Source of the DNA: JAEHDI01 sp035455185 | GTDB taxonomy: Bacteria > Acidobacteriota > Terriglobia > Bryobacterales > Bryobacteraceae | Assembly: GCA_035455185.1 (NCBI GenBank) | Contig: DATIFQ010000204.1 | Span: forward strand, 1 to 17,224 | Direction of reading: 5' to 3' | DNA length: 17,224 nt | Shown: positions 5,759 through 13,615 of the stretch, in pieces | Layout of the letters: the number at the start of each line of letters is the position of its first letter | Numbering within the stretch: position 1 is the stretch's first letter | The notes under the pieces: model-generated | The model's input: only the letters and a program-made list of their open reading frames with translations | Told to the model about the DNA's origin: nothing | The model's database searches: none | Made by a program: the position numbers and the translations under genes

Positions 5759-6934
5759 GTGGCCGTTCTTGCCAGCTCCATCCGCACCCTGAGGCCGAAA
5801 AACGCAGCTTCCGCCGTTCTTGCTGCCGCGGCGATTATTGGGTTGCTGTACTACGGCAGGGTATTCTTCATCACCCTGATCATTGCGATTACGATCGCCT
5901 TTATCCTCGAACCGTTTGTGAGTTTCGCGATGAGGCTACGGCTGCCGAGGGCGGTCGCAAGCTTTGTGGTTTGCGCCCTGGCGCTGCTGGTTCTTTACTT
6001 GGCGGGGCTGGGCTTCTACACTCAATTCGCTGACCTTTACCGCGAACTGCCGAAGTACAGCCAGCGGATCGGTGAGCTGACGGAGGTGGTGACCCAAAAG
6101 GTGGAGGAGATGGAACGTTCCACCTACCGGTTGCTCCTGCCCCGGCGGATGCAGCGTCAGGAACAGCAGCCCGCGCAAGGGGAACCGCCGCGGGCGGCGG
6201 CCAAGACGCAACCACGGCGGCGATCGGCCGAGCCGCCCATGCCCATCGGGCCTCCTCCCGTGCAGGAGGTCCGGATTCTTTCGGACGAGCGGACGCCAGT
6301 TGTGAACTACCTTTACACGCACCTCGGGCTGGTTTACGAAGTGCTGCTGATGGCGTCATTCGTCCCGTTCCTGGTCTACTTCATGCTGAGCTGGCGGGAC
6401 CACATTTACCGGAGTTTTCTGCAATTGTTCGAGGGCCAGGACAGGTTGGTGGCGGGCAACAGCCTGGAGGGGATCGCAAGCATGGTGCGGGGGTTTGTAG
6501 TGGGAAACTTCGTACTCGGAGTGCTGCTGGCGTCGGCGAGCTCGTTGTTGTTCTGGGCGTTTAATTTACCCTATCCGCTGCTGATCGGTCCGCTGAGCGG
6601 GTTTCTGAGCCTGGTACCGTACGTCGGGCTCCCGCTTGCGATGGTTCCGCCGCTGTTCGGCGCGCTGACGGTGCTCAAGACGGCGCCCGCGTACCTGCTT
6701 CTCGCGACGCTCGTATCGGTGCTTCACCTGCTCGCGTTGAACCTGTTCTATCCGAAGGTTGTCGGCTCCCGCGTGCATCTGAACCCATTGGTCGTGACGG
6801 TGGCGCTGATGGTGTGGGGCGTGCTTTGGGGAGCGGCGGGGCTGGTGCTGGCGATCCCGATGACGGCTGGCATCAAGGCAGTGTGTGACAACGTGACAAG
6901 TCTTCAGCCGTACGGGCGGTTGATGGGAGATTGA
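5759..6934 (+). CDS. AI-2E family transporter (permease-like membrane protein)
   Basis: A 391-aa polytopic inner-membrane protein of the AI-2E/YdiK/PerM family, which exports or transports varied small solutes; the name does not prove AI-2 transport. Hydrophobic segments occur near residues 16-32, 34-56, 65-88, 195-213, and then several between 240 and 375. The family core is seen in PLLIGPLSGFLSLVPYVG and NLFYPKVVGSRVHLNPLVV. Residues 128-169 are an unusual Pro/Arg/Gln-rich insert in the large loop, which is normally helical and uninterrupted. It starts with GTG at 5759 after GGTGGG; an in-frame TAG at 5720 excludes a much longer protein. The next gene follows by 23 bp with a similar GATTCTCT leader, so they probably form an operon. 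Confidence 0.85.
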   Translation: MAVLASSIRTLRPKNAASAVLAAAAIIGLLYYGRVFFITLIIAITIAFILEPFVSFAMRLRLPRAVASFVVCALALLVLYLAGLGFYTQFADLYRELPKYSQRIGELTEVVTQKVEEMERSTYRLLLPRRMQRQEQQPAQGEPPRAAAKTQPRRRSAEPPMPIGPPPVQEVRILSDERTPVVNYLYTHLGLVYEVLLMASFVPFLVYFMLSWRDHIYRSFLQLFEGQDRLVAGNSLEGIASMVRGFVVGNFVLGVLLASASSLLFWAFNLPYPLLIGPLSGFLSLVPYVGLPLAMVPPLFGALTVLKTAPAYLLLATLVSVLHLLALNLFYPKVVGSRVHLNPLVVTVALMVWGVLWGAAGLVLAIPMTAGIKAVCDNVTSLQPYGRLMGD

Positions 6935-6957
6935 AGGGTTGACGCGGAGGGATTCTC

Positions 6958-7458
6958 TTGCTGAAGAAACAGTTTCTGACGTACGTCGGAATCGGACTGG
7001 TGCTGGTAGCGATCGGCGTGGCGGTCATTTTCCATATTCAGCGTGGAGCGCACATCGAGCTAAGAGGCAGCGTGCTGAAGGTCCGCACCCTTCCAATCGA
7101 CAATGCCAGTGCCATCGCGGTTATCGATTTCCGGTTTGTGAATCCCGCGGACTACCCGTTTGTTGTCCGGCGCGTGAATGTGTCGATGGAGGACCCCGCC
7201 GGCCGGGTCATCGAGGGGTCGGTGATCTCGGAATCGGATGCGGTGCGGCTGTTTCAGTACTACCCGGTTTTGGGGCAGAAGTTCAACGAATCGCTGACGA
7301 TCCGGACGAAGGTTGCGCCCCGGCAAGCGATGGACCGCATGATCGGGGCGCGCTTCGAACTGTCAGACAAGGAACTCGAAGGGCGCAAGAGGCTAACGAT
7401 CCGGATTGAAGATGTGGACGGGGCGATCTCGGACGTGGTCGAAGAGGCGAGGCCGTAG
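6958..7458 (+). CDS. Small membrane-anchored protein, possibly LEA14/WHy-like
   Basis: A 166-aa protein. The start is TTG at 6958, fixed by GGAGG 7 bases upstream. Residues 7-25 form one N-terminal membrane anchor or uncleaved signal, after two lysines. The rest is a beta-rich domain with IDFRFVNPADYPFVVRRV (44-61), a pattern like the strand pairs of LEA14/WHy domains, where alternating strands follow an xNPxxxP segment. That assignment is tentative. It lies 23 bp behind the AI-2E-family gene and likely shares its transcript. It ends 34 bp before the convergent TonB-like gene, with no clear terminator between them. Confidence 0.65.
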   Translation: MLKKQFLTYVGIGLVLVAIGVAVIFHIQRGAHIELRGSVLKVRTLPIDNASAIAVIDFRFVNPADYPFVVRRVNVSMEDPAGRVIEGSVISESDAVRLFQYYPVLGQKFNESLTIRTKVAPRQAMDRMIGARFELSDKELEGRKRLTIRIEDVDGAISDVVEEARP

Positions 7459-7492
7459 GGCCTCATCGGGTGCGCGAAAAACTGTTGTCGCC

Positions 7493-9169
7493 TTAGCCTT
7501 CGTGCGGAGGAATGGCGAGCAAAACCTCAACGAGCACTGGTATGCCGTCACGGGTGGCGGGCCGGAAGACCCATTCGGTCAACTGGGGGATCAGAAGCTC
7601 GCGGATCTGGTCGGCTGGCGCACGTAACACATTCATATCCTTGAACTTGCCGGCTTTGTCGACAAATCCGTGAACCATGATGTAGCTGGAGCGGGGCATC
7701 ATCGTTGCCGGAGGGAGGACCGTGACCAGCGGGAACGGAGCCTTCACAGGGGTGGCTTTGCCGATGTAGACAGCGCCGCCGACGACTTTTGTGACGGGTC
7801 CGGTGTCCTTCGGGATGCAGTACTGAAGGAGCCAGGCTCTCGGAGCTCCCACCTGGAGGTATACCGTATAGACCGGCTGTCCGCTAAGCACACCCGCGCT
7901 TTCGGGGAAGCCTTCGTCCGCGGAAGATTGCATGACAACGACGTCGAACTGAGCGTTGGAGGGATGCTCGATCCGAATCGCCGAGGCGTACTTCAGGCCG
8001 GGAGCCAAGCCACCGGTCCCGGCCACGCCACCGGCTCCAGCACCAGTTCCGGTTCCAGTTCCAGTTCCAGTTCCAGTTCCAGTTCCGGTCCCGGTCCCGC
8101 TCCCTGCCGAAGCGGTGCCGATTCCTCCAGGGCCGTCTCCCAGTCCGGTGCCACTGCCCCCAAGCCCGCTGCCGAGGGAAGCCAACGTGCCGGTTCCGCC
8201 CGCCTTTGAGCCGGGAATACCGGGTCGGCCGAGGGCGTCATCCGCGCCGGGCGGAGGCGGCGGGATCCTCCCGATCTGGTTGCCGAGAGGGATCGAAATC
8301 TGATCTTTCAACTGGCCCGGGTTAGACGAAAGCGCAAGCACGTTGATCGGCTCCCCGGAGATCGGGCTGACCGAGGCGCCCTGGCCGGACGCCGTGGAGA
8401 CCGGCCCCTTGAACGGACGGCCCTGGATGGTGGGTCTCGGTAAGTGCAATAAGGCGTTCTGCGGACCCGCAACCATGGACGGCACGTAAAGATCGGAGGT
8501 CGTGCTGCCGGAGCCCGCCAAAGCAGGCGGGGCGTCGACCCGAGGGATGACCACCGACGGGGCGCTCGGTCCCGGCTCGGCGAACTTCTTCGCCGCGGGT
8601 CGGGGCAAGGTCGGGGCGGACAGCAGGATATTCGGCAATTGCACCTTGGCCGTCAGTTGCAGTTCGGGCGGCAGGTGCGGCTGAATGAGGGTCTGGTCTG
8701 CCTCGGGCCGGTGCGTGACGTTGGGAACACGGAACTGCTTCGGCAGGACGCGATCGGGTTCCGCCTTCGGAAGAGGAGCGGGTGCGGGCGAGGCCGCCCT
8801 TGCCATCTGCTGGGATGGCGCTTTGAGCCCGCGTTTCTCCTCCGGTTTGGGCTTCTCCACCACCGGCCTGGGTGCGATCGCGACCTGGGTCGAACTTAGG
8901 TAGAGGCGGTCGGGTATCTGAATTTCGAGGGGGCGAAACGTCCTCGCGTGGCGCCGCCAAACCTCCTCTTCCGAGTCAGAGAGCATCGACGTGAGCGGCA
9001 GAAGGACAACGATGACGAAGACGTGAAAGAGAGCTGAGGCGGCAAAGCTCGGCCAATGGGCGCGGGGCGGGCGGAAAACGTCCTCGAAGAGCTGGTGCTC
9101 CTGCACCGGCGGAGACTTTACGGACGCCAGCCTGCTCGCGACCAATCCCAGTACCGAAATATCCTGCAT
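7493..9169 (-). CDS. TonB-like protein with Gly-Thr repeat linker
   Basis: A 558-aa protein from ATG at 9169, which has GGGGA 5 bases upstream; an ATG at 9193 with AGGGG at 11 bases is the alternative (566 aa). Residues 40-60 are a single membrane anchor (FAASALFHVFVIVVLLPL), as in TonB. A long Pro/Lys/Ala-rich periplasmic stretch follows, then a Gly-rich zone at 300-390 with a Gly-Thr dipeptide array. The last 65 residues (IMVHGFVDKAGKFKDMNVL, EWVFRPATRDGIPV) match the TonB C-terminal domain that contacts outer-membrane receptors. TonB proteins are usually 220-300 aa, so this is about double. No ExbB/ExbD or receptor genes are nearby. The response regulator gene lies 52 bp upstream on the same strand. 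Acidobacterial genomes carry many such energy-transducer-like proteins of unproven function. Confidence 0.75.
   Translation of the reverse strand: MQDISVLGLVASRLASVKSPPVQEHQLFEDVFRPPRAHWPSFAASALFHVFVIVVLLPLTSMLSDSEEEVWRRHARTFRPLEIQIPDRLYLSSTQVAIAPRPVVEKPKPEEKRGLKAPSQQMARAASPAPAPLPKAEPDRVLPKQFRVPNVTHRPEADQTLIQPHLPPELQLTAKVQLPNILLSAPTLPRPAAKKFAEPGPSAPSVVIPRVDAPPALAGSGSTTSDLYVPSMVAGPQNALLHLPRPTIQGRPFKGPVSTASGQGASVSPISGEPINVLALSSNPGQLKDQISIPLGNQIGRIPPPPPGADDALGRPGIPGSKAGGTGTLASLGSGLGGSGTGLGDGPGGIGTASAGSGTGTGTGTGTGTGTGTGTGAGAGGVAGTGGLAPGLKYASAIRIEHPSNAQFDVVVMQSSADEGFPESAGVLSGQPVYTVYLQVGAPRAWLLQYCIPKDTGPVTKVVGGAVYIGKATPVKAPFPLVTVLPPATMMPRSSYIMVHGFVDKAGKFKDMNVLRAPADQIRELLIPQLTEWVFRPATRDGIPVLVEVLLAIPPHEG
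8043..8096. repeat. Hexanucleotide tandem array inside the TonB-like gene
   Basis: Nine 6-base units run in tandem: CCAGTT, CCGGTT, then five identical CCAGTT (8055-8084), then two CCGGTC. On the coding strand each unit encodes Gly-Thr, residues 358-376 of the TonB-like protein. Copy-number change by slippage would alter linker length without a frameshift. Confidence 0.9.
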
Positions 9170-9221
9170 GCGATTCCCCGACGCCCGGCCCATGGGGCCA
9201 TTATCCCCTGTCGGTCTACGT

Positions 9222-9959
9222 TTAGTCGAATACCGTCCCAGGACCGCGAACCTTCAGTTGCGGCTTCTCAACAACAAGTGAGCGGAGCCACTGTTCCTGG
9301 TTGACATCTTTGCGCGGCGGTTGCACTGTTCTCGGCTGGGGCATCTCGACAAGAGCTTCTCCGGCCGGCATGTTCTTGAGACCGTAAAGCGCCAGTTCAA
9401 AGCGGTCCTTCACCCCAAGCTTGTGGAACAGCCGGGACAAATACACCTTAACGGTTCCTTCGGAGATAAACAGTGTAGCGGCGATCTCTTTGTTCTTTAG
9501 TCCCTGAGAGAGGAGGCTGACAAGCTGGCTCTCGCGACGCGTCAGAGAGATCGTGCGGACGCCGTCGAAGCTTGCCTTGAGCGTTTCCTCGAACCAGAGG
9601 CCGCCGTCAGCGACCATTTGAAGGCACTTGAAGAGCGTCTCCGGATCCAGGGTCTTGCGAAGGATTCCTCGGATGCCGTGCTCGATGGCTTGATAGGCGA
9701 GTTCGGTGGAAATCGCGCGCACCCAAAGGACGACCTTGATCGCAGGGAACCGCCGCTGAAATTCGACCAGCGAGCCGAAAGTGAGGTCGGACCGGAGATC
9801 GAGAAGCAGGAGATCCGGCCGCTTGGCCTCGATTTCAGCTACAAGCTGGGTCGTGGTTTCACAAACCGCGTCCAACGTGAAGCCACCAGCGGTGGAGAGG
9901 ATGGACCTAAGCCCGGCGGCAAGAACAGGCTCGTCCGTGAGGAGGTAGAGGCGAGTCAT
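9222..9959 (-). CDS. NarL/LuxR-family response regulator
   Basis: A 245-aa two-domain regulator. The receiver domain covers residues 1-120: acidic pair Asp9-Glu10, phosphoacceptor Asp54 in LLLLDLRSD, and Lys102 in ILRKTLDPE. The usual Thr/Ser switch after the fourth strand seems to be Trp79, which may alter signalling. The LuxR-type helix-turn-helix spans about 138-195 (LTRRESQLVSLL, NKEIAATLFISEGTVKVYLS, LGVKDR). A 45-residue Pro/Gln-rich tail after it is unusual for the family. The ATG at 9959 has GGGAG 5 bases upstream. No histidine kinase is next to it, so it is an orphan here. The TonB-like gene follows by 52 bp and is probably cotranscribed or controlled by it. Confidence 0.9.
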   Translation of the reverse strand: MTRLYLLTDEPVLAAGLRSILSTAGGFTLDAVCETTTQLVAEIEAKRPDLLLLDLRSDLTFGSLVEFQRRFPAIKVVLWVRAISTELAYQAIEHGIRGILRKTLDPETLFKCLQMVADGGLWFEETLKASFDGVRTISLTRRESQLVSLLSQGLKNKEIAATLFISEGTVKVYLSRLFHKLGVKDRFELALYGLKNMPAGEALVEMPQPRTVQPPRKDVNQEQWLRSLVVEKPQLKVRGPGTVFD

Positions 9960-10053
9960 AGCACTCCCTTCCGAGAGGCGGGACCGCGCACGCTCTCTCG
10001 ACTTCGTGACGTTGCACCCGGGATGCCCGGCCAGAGTACCAGCAACGAATAAA

Positions 10054-10076
10054 CGGATAACGATACCACTTATCCG
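10054..10076. promoter_or_regulatory. Inverted repeat CGGATAA-N9-TTATCCG
   Basis: Two perfect 7-bp arms (10054-10060 and 10070-10076) are separated by 9 bases. The site is about 95 bp upstream of the response regulator start and just downstream of a TATATT -10 candidate for that gene, a position suited to an operator. NarL-type proteins bind inverted heptamers in this manner, so autoregulation is possible, but the half-site is not a known one. Confidence 0.45.
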
Positions 10077-10109
10077 GGAATGGGCGCATGGGCAACCAAT
10101 ATAACACGG

Positions 10110-10156
10110 AAAAAACGGAAATTCCAGATTTTTTCAGATCAATTTCGCCGTTTTTT
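10110..10156. repeat. Long AT-rich inverted repeat with flanking A6 and T6 tracts
   Basis: AAAAAACGG (10110-10118) pairs with CCGTTTTTT (10148-10156). The stem continues with AAATT (10119-10123) against AATTT (10141-10145) after a 2-base bulge; the loop is 17 bases. The symmetric A and T tracts resemble a bidirectional terminator, yet it lies between divergent genes, so a regulatory or nucleoid-protein site is as likely. Confidence 0.5.
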
Positions 10157-10293
10157 GATAGTTTTGCCTGATTGACATGGCGCATAGTACTTCCCCGCGC
10201 CTAGTTTCATAACTTCGGATCTCATGGTCTGATGGCGGGTGCCGGAATAGGTATTAACCTTAGTAAACAAAGAGATGCTACCCATTTACGGTC

Positions 10294-10322
10294 TTGAAGA
10301 TTCGGCCGTAAACCCGTACATT
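10294..10322 (+). promoter_or_regulatory. Candidate promoter of the PilZ-tad operon
   Basis: TTGAAG (10294-10299) and TACATT (10317-10322) have a 17-base spacer. The start site would be near 10330, three or so bases before the ATG at 10333. The PilZ gene has no ribosome binding site, which fits a leaderless transcript. Both hexamers are partial matches, so confidence is modest. Confidence 0.4.
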
Positions 10323-10332
10323 GACACCACAG

Positions 10333-10713
10333 ATGGAGAGACGTCGCAGTTCGAGGTTGGATATCAGCCTGCAATGTCGGGTCTCGTCGCCGCGAATCGG
10401 CTCGCGAGTGCTGATGGGAATCACGGAGAACATGAGCCGGGGCGACGTTTTGGTCCTTCTGGACGGGGAGCAGGCGCTTCCCGAATTGCCGTGTGTCGGC
10501 GATCCGCTGATTGTCGAGATTGAATTGCCGGAAAATCACGCGTTCGGCCGCAAGTGCATGCAGTGCCAGACCACGGTGGTGCGGGTTTCTCAATCGGAGG
10601 AGGGTGTGCCCAGGGTGGCGCTGCGGATCCACAAGATGCGCTTTCAGAGTTGCGGAAAGGACTCGGTGCAACTCATAGGTCAGCGGACGGGTGTCCGGCA
10701 ACTTCTGATGTAG
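10333..10713 (+). CDS. PilZ-domain protein, probable cyclic-di-GMP sensor
   Basis: A 126-aa single-domain protein, the usual size of stand-alone PilZ proteins. The RxxxR motif is at residues 4-8 (RRSSR) and the second motif, (D/N)xSxxG, is NMSRGD at 33-38, where the final Gly is Asp, a deviation that could weaken ligand binding. A beta-rich core follows (PLIVEIELPE, CQTTVVRVS, RVALRIHKMRF). The start is taken as ATG at 10333, directly before RxxxR; an in-frame TTG at 10321 is the alternative. Neither has a ribosome binding site. It lies 36 bp upstream of the first TadE-like gene, so it likely leads the pilus operon and links pilus assembly to second-messenger level. Confidence 0.75.
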   Translation: MERRRSSRLDISLQCRVSSPRIGSRVLMGITENMSRGDVLVLLDGEQALPELPCVGDPLIVEIELPENHAFGRKCMQCQTTVVRVSQSEEGVPRVALRIHKMRFQSCGKDSVQLIGQRTGVRQLLM

Positions 10714-10749
10714 GCGGCAGCGAGGGCGCGCCGGGGAGCAACAAAACCG

Positions 10750-11247
10750 ATGAAAGACAAAACCGATAAGCGAGTTCGGAAGACCGCGAAGAAGGAATCC
10801 GGGCACGCGGTGATTGAGGCGTCGCTGTTGGCGCCTTGGATTTTCTTTTTGTTTATTGGGGTTTTTGATTTCGGGTTTTATTCTTACGCGGCGATCGCCA
10901 CGCAGAACGCGGCACGGATTGCCGCGATGCAGACGTCGGACAACACGAAGACGGCAGCAGACGACGTCTTGGCGTGCCAGTACGCCGTACAGGAGCTACA
11001 GATGCTGCCGGGGATACCGAAGGTAACGACCCTGGCGAACACGCCAGCCTGCCCGACAGCGACGGGCGGGATCACAAACACGTTTCCGTTGTCGGTGGAC
11101 GCACAGAGCGTGACGGGACCGGACGGCGCGCCGGCGACGCGAGTCGCGGTTACGTACCGAACGGTCCAACTGGTGCCGATCCCGGGTCTGATGACCGGCC
11201 GCCTGCAGTTGACCCGGGTCGTGGAAATGCGGCTAAAGGAGTCCTAG
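10750..11247 (+). CDS. TadE-like pseudopilin (first)
   Basis: A 165-aa Tad pilus minor pseudopilin. A basic N-terminus (residues 1-16) precedes ESGHAVIEASLLAPWIFF: Gly18 as cleavage site and Glu23 at mature position +5, the prepilin rule for processing by a TadV-type peptidase. Residues 24-48 form the hydrophobic stalk. The remainder is a periplasmic domain with one Cys pair (Cys75, Cys99 region). In Tad systems TadE and TadF initiate or tip the Flp fibre at the inner membrane. The ATG at 10750 has GGGGAG about 12 bases upstream. The next gene starts 3 bp after its stop. Confidence 0.8.
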   Translation: MKDKTDKRVRKTAKKESGHAVIEASLLAPWIFFLFIGVFDFGFYSYAAIATQNAARIAAMQTSDNTKTAADDVLACQYAVQELQMLPGIPKVTTLANTPACPTATGGITNTFPLSVDAQSVTGPDGAPATRVAVTYRTVQLVPIPGLMTGRLQLTRVVEMRLKES

Positions 11248-11250
11248 GCC

Positions 11251-11760
11251 ATGCCAGATTGCAAGAACAAACGCCGCGGCGACGTCATGCTGGAGTTCAC
11301 GCTAGTCGGAATTCCGCTGATCTTCATCCTGATTTCCGTCGTGGAGATGGCGCGAGGGATGTGGACGTATCACACGCTGGCACACGCGGTGAAGGAAGGG
11401 ACGCGGTACGCGATCGTACACGGCTACAATTGCTCGCTCGCGCCAAACAACTGCCAGGTGACGGTGGCACAGATCGCACAGCGGGTTCGAGAGGCCGGCG
11501 TCGGGTTGATGCCAAACGAGCTGCGGATCGAGCTGCGGTCGGAAGGCGACACGGTGCTGTGTTCGACGCTCGACAACTGTCTTACGAACAACAACTTCTG
11601 GCCTGTGTACCCGAACAGTCAGATTGGGCAAAGGGTCACGATCAATGGGACGTATCCGTTCCGGTCGGCAATAGCGATGTTTTGGCCGGGAGCAGGCGGA
11701 GGCATGAACTTCGGCACCTTCCTGCTGCCGGCATCGTCGACGGAGACGATCCAGTTCTGA
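11251..11760 (+). CDS. TadE/TadF-like pseudopilin (second)
   Basis: A 169-aa protein with the same plan as its neighbour. KNKRRGDVMLEFTLVGIPL gives Gly10 as cleavage site and Glu15 at +5. A single hydrophobic stalk covers residues 16-36. The periplasmic part has four Cys (NCSLAPNNC, LCSTLDNC), probably two disulfides. The ATG at 11251 follows AAGGAG by about 10 bases; the spacer after the first TadE gene is 3 bp and before TadG is 9 bp, so the three are one translational unit. It is the likely TadF-position partner of the first TadE. Confidence 0.8.
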   Translation: MPDCKNKRRGDVMLEFTLVGIPLIFILISVVEMARGMWTYHTLAHAVKEGTRYAIVHGYNCSLAPNNCQVTVAQIAQRVREAGVGLMPNELRIELRSEGDTVLCSTLDNCLTNNNFWPVYPNSQIGQRVTINGTYPFRSAIAMFWPGAGGGMNFGTFLLPASSTETIQF

Positions 11761-11769
11761 GGAGGCGCC

Positions 11770-13614
11770 ATGAGGCACAGGAAGAACAGGAAACGCGGTC
11801 AGATCCTGGTCATGGTTACGCTGGCGCTATTCATGATGGCGGGCATCATGGGACTGGCTGTGGACCTGGGCTGGTCGTACTTTACGAAGAAGTCGGCGCA
11901 GACGGCGGCGGACGCGGCCGCTCTAGCGGCGGCAGAAGCAGCGTTCGCGGCGGAGTCGGACGAAGACGCCAACTCGACGTACGACTGCGGCACCGAAGTG
12001 GCATGCGTTCCTCTCTCACAGTGTCCGTCTCCGATCCCGAACCCGCCGACAAACAACATCGAAGTAGGCTGCCTCTACGCGAAGCAGAACGGGTTTCAGG
12101 TGCAGCCGGGAGGTCGGCAAAACGTCACCATGAATTCCGGCAACACGCCGAATCCGCCCACGGTGCCGGGCGTCACGGTCTATTATTGGGCGACGGCGCG
12201 GGTGGCGGAGGGAATTCCGCAGCTTTTCTCGTCAATGCTTGGCAACACGCTTAACCTTGCGAGCGCCAGGGCAACCGGGGCAATTATCGACTCAACTATT
12301 GCCGGCTCGCTGATTTTGCTGAATCGTGAGCGAGACTGCGTGCCAATGAACCTCGGCTCCCAACCGATCTGCGGCGTCGACCTTCTGGTGCAGGCGAACA
12401 ACAACCAAGGAATGGACGCGGTGCGGGCGGACGGTGGGGTGCTGATGGCGTCAGTCCTGAACGGGACGAACGACCCGAGCGGAGAAGGAAACTACTCGGG
12501 TGAGAATCAGGGCGGGGGCCTCGTGCGTGCGCCCTTCACGTTCATCCGCGGGGACGGCACGGTCAGTTTGGGCGGAAGCTCGCAGTGGATTCAATCTCCG
12601 ACCAACGGATTCTCGGACCGCTCATACTTCCGCGATCCAATGCGGGGCAAAGGATCGCCGCCGCCGCCGGCTCCGGGTCTGCAGGACATACCGATCATGG
12701 GTGGGGCTTTGATGGGCAGCAACGATCCGAACAACCCGACGATTTACAGCCCAGGGAACTACTACGCGGTGAAACAGGTCGGCGGGACGCTGGTGCCGAC
12801 CGGTGATCCACTGACGATGTCGGGTTATCTGAAGTTCCAAGCGGACAGCGACGGATTTGGTGATTGGGTGTTCTTTGGCGGACTGCGGAACCAGAGCGCA
12901 GGAACCGTGATGACGGTGGATCCCGGCCGTTATGTAATAGCGGGAGTGCGGTCGAACGGCAACAACGTAACACCAGGGTTCGACATCCAGGTAAACATGT
13001 CGATCACCGACAACGGACCGCCGAATGCTGCGCCAGCACCCTCGAACGCGGGCGAGATCTTCATTTTCACGGATCCGACCTACCTGGGCGGACCTGCCGG
13101 AGATATCCCCCTGACGATTCCCGTGGCCTTGCAGAACAGCCCGGTGCTCAACGATTTGAAGTTCGGGATCTCGGGTTTCCAGACCGGGAACAACGCGGAT
13201 ATTCAGGTCAACATCCACGGACTGAACCGGGATAGCGGCGCTCTTCCGGCGGAACTGAAGGATTTCACCCCGGTGGTGATGTGGCAGGACCAGCAGAATT
13301 CGGTGATCCAGTACACGCCGCGAGGCTACATCGACAACTCCTGCGGAAACCTTGATCCACAGCAGGGCTGCGCGAACTCCGCTCTCGACAACGCCGCTTC
13401 GACCGAGATGTTCTTCAAGGCGTCGCCGAGCCTTCACATCTATGGAACGGTGTACCAGCCGCGCGGGGCATTCACGTCGATGATCGGGGCGGGCGGATAT
13501 GACAGCCCGCTGATGATCATCGCAGGCGCACTGATGGTGCACGCCAACTCGAATGTGCGGCTCCAGGAATTAGACTCGCCGCTGTACGTGAAAATGGTGG
13601 CCCTCGTCGAATAG
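11770..13614 (+). CDS. TadG-like pilus-associated protein
   Basis: A 614-aa protein. Residues 8-56 carry the TadG N-terminal signature: RGQILVMVTLALFMMAGIM, then GLAVDLG and AQTAADAAALAAA. The Glu at +5 found in the two TadE proteins is absent (Met15), as expected for an uncleaved anchor. From 60 onward is a long Asn/Gly/Pro-rich extracytoplasmic region with several Cys and no von Willebrand A motif that I can find, unlike some TadG proteins. It is likely a membrane-anchored or tip-located adhesin-like part of the Flp pilus. GGAGG lies 5 bases before the ATG at 11770. The next gene begins one base after its stop. Confidence 0.75.
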   Translation: MRHRKNRKRGQILVMVTLALFMMAGIMGLAVDLGWSYFTKKSAQTAADAAALAAAEAAFAAESDEDANSTYDCGTEVACVPLSQCPSPIPNPPTNNIEVGCLYAKQNGFQVQPGGRQNVTMNSGNTPNPPTVPGVTVYYWATARVAEGIPQLFSSMLGNTLNLASARATGAIIDSTIAGSLILLNRERDCVPMNLGSQPICGVDLLVQANNNQGMDAVRADGGVLMASVLNGTNDPSGEGNYSGENQGGGLVRAPFTFIRGDGTVSLGGSSQWIQSPTNGFSDRSYFRDPMRGKGSPPPPAPGLQDIPIMGGALMGSNDPNNPTIYSPGNYYAVKQVGGTLVPTGDPLTMSGYLKFQADSDGFGDWVFFGGLRNQSAGTVMTVDPGRYVIAGVRSNGNNVTPGFDIQVNMSITDNGPPNAAPAPSNAGEIFIFTDPTYLGGPAGDIPLTIPVALQNSPVLNDLKFGISGFQTGNNADIQVNIHGLNRDSGALPAELKDFTPVVMWQDQQNSVIQYTPRGYIDNSCGNLDPQQGCANSALDNAASTEMFFKASPSLHIYGTVYQPRGAFTSMIGAGGYDSPLMIIAGALMVHANSNVRLQELDSPLYVKMVALVE

Positions 13615-13615
13615 C

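Larger units (their letters stand above)
9960..10332. promoter_or_regulatory. Divergent intergenic region between response regulator and pilus locus
   Basis: About 370 bp without a gene, more AT-rich in its middle than its surroundings. It holds two notable inverted repeats (10054-10076 and 10110-10156), a small CGAGAG/CTCTCG pair (9972-10000) in the leader of the response regulator gene, an isolated perfect TTGACA at 10172 without a partner -10, and a promoter candidate at 10294-10322 for the pilus side. On the minus strand, TATATT (10103 down to 10098) is a possible -10 for the regulator gene, with a weak -35. Confidence 0.55.

Noticed and set aside
8043..8096. Hexamer array as a CRISPR or on/off phase-variation tract
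   Set aside because: There are no spacers, and 6-bp units cannot shift the frame.
10172..10200. Perfect TTGACA as a promoter for the pilus operon
   Set aside because: No -10-like hexamer is present at 16-18 bases spacing, and no sigma54 GG-N10-GC pattern fits.
10974..12254. 426-codon plus-strand frame over the TadE and TadG genes
   Set aside because: It overlaps three genes with clear prepilin or TadG signatures and reads as low-complexity Gly/Arg/Asp sequence with no ribosome binding site.
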